Shown piece by piece: positions 13,696-14,868 of a stretch of DNA of 14,868 nt. The notes beneath the pieces are model-generated. The model saw only the letters and a list, made by a program, of their open reading frames with translations, was not told where the DNA came from and searched no databases. A program made the position numbers and the translations under genes. Every line of letters starts with the position of its first letter. Within the stretch, counting starts at the first letter, position 1. Source of the stretch: DASWRT01 sp036403035. GTDB taxonomy: Bacteria; Pseudomonadota; Alphaproteobacteria; ATCC43930; CGMCC-115725. The stretch is taken from the NCBI GenBank assembly GCA_036403035.1, contig DASWRT010000274.1:1-14868 (forward strand), read 5' to 3'.

Positions 13696-14868
13696 ATGCT
13701 TCGCGTCCTCGCCTGCGTCTCCGAGCAGCACGATCTCCGGTTGGTCGTACTTGCCGCCTTCATATGCCTGTTTGCGTCCCACACCGCGTTCAACCTCCTG
13801 GCGCGTGCCGGCGATGCCGCCGGCAGAGCCGCCACGGCGCCGTGGGCACGATGGGTCTGGGTCGTCGCCGCTTCGGTCGTCACAGGGAGCGGCGTCTGGA
13901 CGACCCACTTCGTCGCGATGCTGGCTTTCCGGTCGAACTTGCCGACCGGGTACGATGTCGGTCTGACGGCGGCGTCGATCGCCATCGCGGTCGGCTTAAC
14001 GGGAATCGGCTATAGCGTTCCGCTCGTTCGTCCTCGCTTGGCGGCGTTGGGCGGTGCGATCGCCGGCGCGGCGATCAGCGCGATGCACTACGCCGGAATG
14101 GCGGCGCTGCAAGTACCGGCGGCAGTGCAATTCGACGCCGGCTATGTCACGGCCTCGGTTGTCATCGGCGTCGCATTGGGCGGGATCGCCCTCCACCTTG
14201 CGGCACGCGCCACCGACCTCCGCCACCGGTTCATCGGGGCCTCGGTTTTCACGCTGGCGATCTGCGGCATGCATTTCACCGGGATGGCGTCCGTGACGCT
14301 TGCCCCGGACCCGACGATCGCGCTCCCGGACGAGGTGATCGCGCCGGAATGGCTGGCCGTCGCGCTCACGGCCGTCACGGTGCTGATCATCGCGCTGGGT
14401 TTCATCGGATCGGTCGTCGACGAACATCTCGCCGGGCGCGCGGCGGCCGAGGCGGAGCGGCTGCGCACGTACGTCGCCGAACTGGAGCGGACGAAAGCCA
14501 ACCTCGAAGCCGCGTCGAAGGATCTGGCGACCGCCCTGGAAGCCGCCGCCGCGGGGAGCCAGGCCAAGTCGCAGTTCCTCGCGACCATGAGCCACGAGCT
14601 GCGCACGCCCCTGAACGCGATCCTGGGCTTCTCGGAGGTGATGAAGGACGAGATCTTCGGCCCGCATGCCACGGCCGCCTACCGCGACTATGCGGGTGAC
14701 ATCCACGGCAGCGGCCAGCACCTCCTGCAGCTCATCAACGAGATCCTCGACCTCTCGCGTATCGAGGCGGGCCGCTACGAACTGCACGAAGAGGCAGTGC
14801 AACTCGCCTGGATCGTCAGCGAATGCAGCCACATGCTGAACCTGCGTGCCAAGGCCAAGAACCAGACG
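13696..14868 (+). CDS. MHYT-domain sensor histidine kinase, 3' end outside window
   Basis: The visible 391 residues start with an MHYT integral membrane sensor, a domain of about seven membrane segments thought to sense gases or redox state through bound metal. Motif copies are VWTTHFVAML (first, with Thr in place of the usual Met), AMHYAGMAAL (second) and GMHFTGMASV (third). A last membrane segment and a coiled coil (about residues 245-290) lead into the HisKA dimerisation domain, with SHELRTPLN around phospho-acceptor His300. The window ends inside the kinase, before the ATPase motifs. The start at 13696 keeps the first hydrophobic segment; it has no clear ribosome binding site. A possible promoter-like TTTACA precedes it in the AT-rich 60-bp gap after ftsH. 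The partner response regulator is not visible. Confidence 0.88.
   Translation, partial: MLRVLACVSEQHDLRLVVLAAFICLFASHTAFNLLARAGDAAGRAATAPWARWVWVVAASVVTGSGVWTTHFVAMLAFRSNLPTGYDVGLTAASIAIAVGLTGIGYSVPLVRPRLAALGGAIAGAAISAMHYAGMAALQVPAAVQFDAGYVTASVVIGVALGGIALHLAARATDLRHRFIGASVFTLAICGMHFTGMASVTLAPDPTIALPDEVIAPEWLAVALTAVTVLIIALGFIGSVVDEHLAGRAAAEAERLRTYVAELERTKANLEAASKDLATALEAAAAGSQAKSQFLATMSHELRTPLNAILGFSEVMKDEIFGPHATAAYRDYAGDIHGSGQHLLQLINEILDLSRIEAGRYELHEEAVQLAWIVSECSHMLNLRAKAKNQT

Overview
This is a GC-rich window, apart from one AT-rich island. Gene density, codon use and gene families (a type I secretion operon with PrtD-like ATPases, an MHYT-domain histidine kinase, an extra FtsH) suggest a free-living alphaproteobacterium, possibly in or near the Rhodospirillales. 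That placement is inference; no rRNA or other marker is present. I see no tRNA, CRISPR, insertion sequence or phage gene.

Left part (1-3422). An acyltransferase-3 membrane protein (95-1255, minus) is followed by an AT-rich, gene-free stretch and then five small plus-strand genes (1688-3422) that I cannot assign to a family. Two of them have recognisable sigma-70-like promoters. One of these promoters carries a tandem 9-bp repeat inside its spacer.

Middle (3424-9950). A minus-strand operon encodes two paralogous type I secretion ABC transporters and one HlyD-family adaptor, in transcription order ABC-A (8345), ABC-B (6597), HlyD (4793). Both ATPases keep every catalytic motif. Divergent from the operon, across a 322-bp AT-richer gap with two near-consensus CtrA-like sites, is a polysaccharide pyruvyl transferase family protein (8668-9891). 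This layout suggests linked export and surface-glycan functions under cell-cycle or motility control, but no secreted substrate and no TolC-like outer membrane partner lies in the window.

Right part (9951-14868). A 52-residue minus-strand gene (9965-10123) with a strong ribosome binding site lies downstream of an orphan hydroxypyruvate isomerase family gene (10280-11071). An NTF2-like gene (11185-11589) is divergent from the isomerase, with a perfect GTCGAC-N7-GTCGAC dyad between them. Next comes an FtsH-type AAA protease (11800-13635), which looks like an accessory copy, and then an MHYT-domain sensor histidine kinase (from 13696) that is cut off by the window edge after its H-box.

The strongest candidates for something new are the duplicated ABC pair with the divergent pyruvyl transferase and its CtrA-like sites, the 52-residue gene, and the small-gene cluster with its repeat-containing promoter. 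I found no clear evidence of a wholly new multi-gene system.
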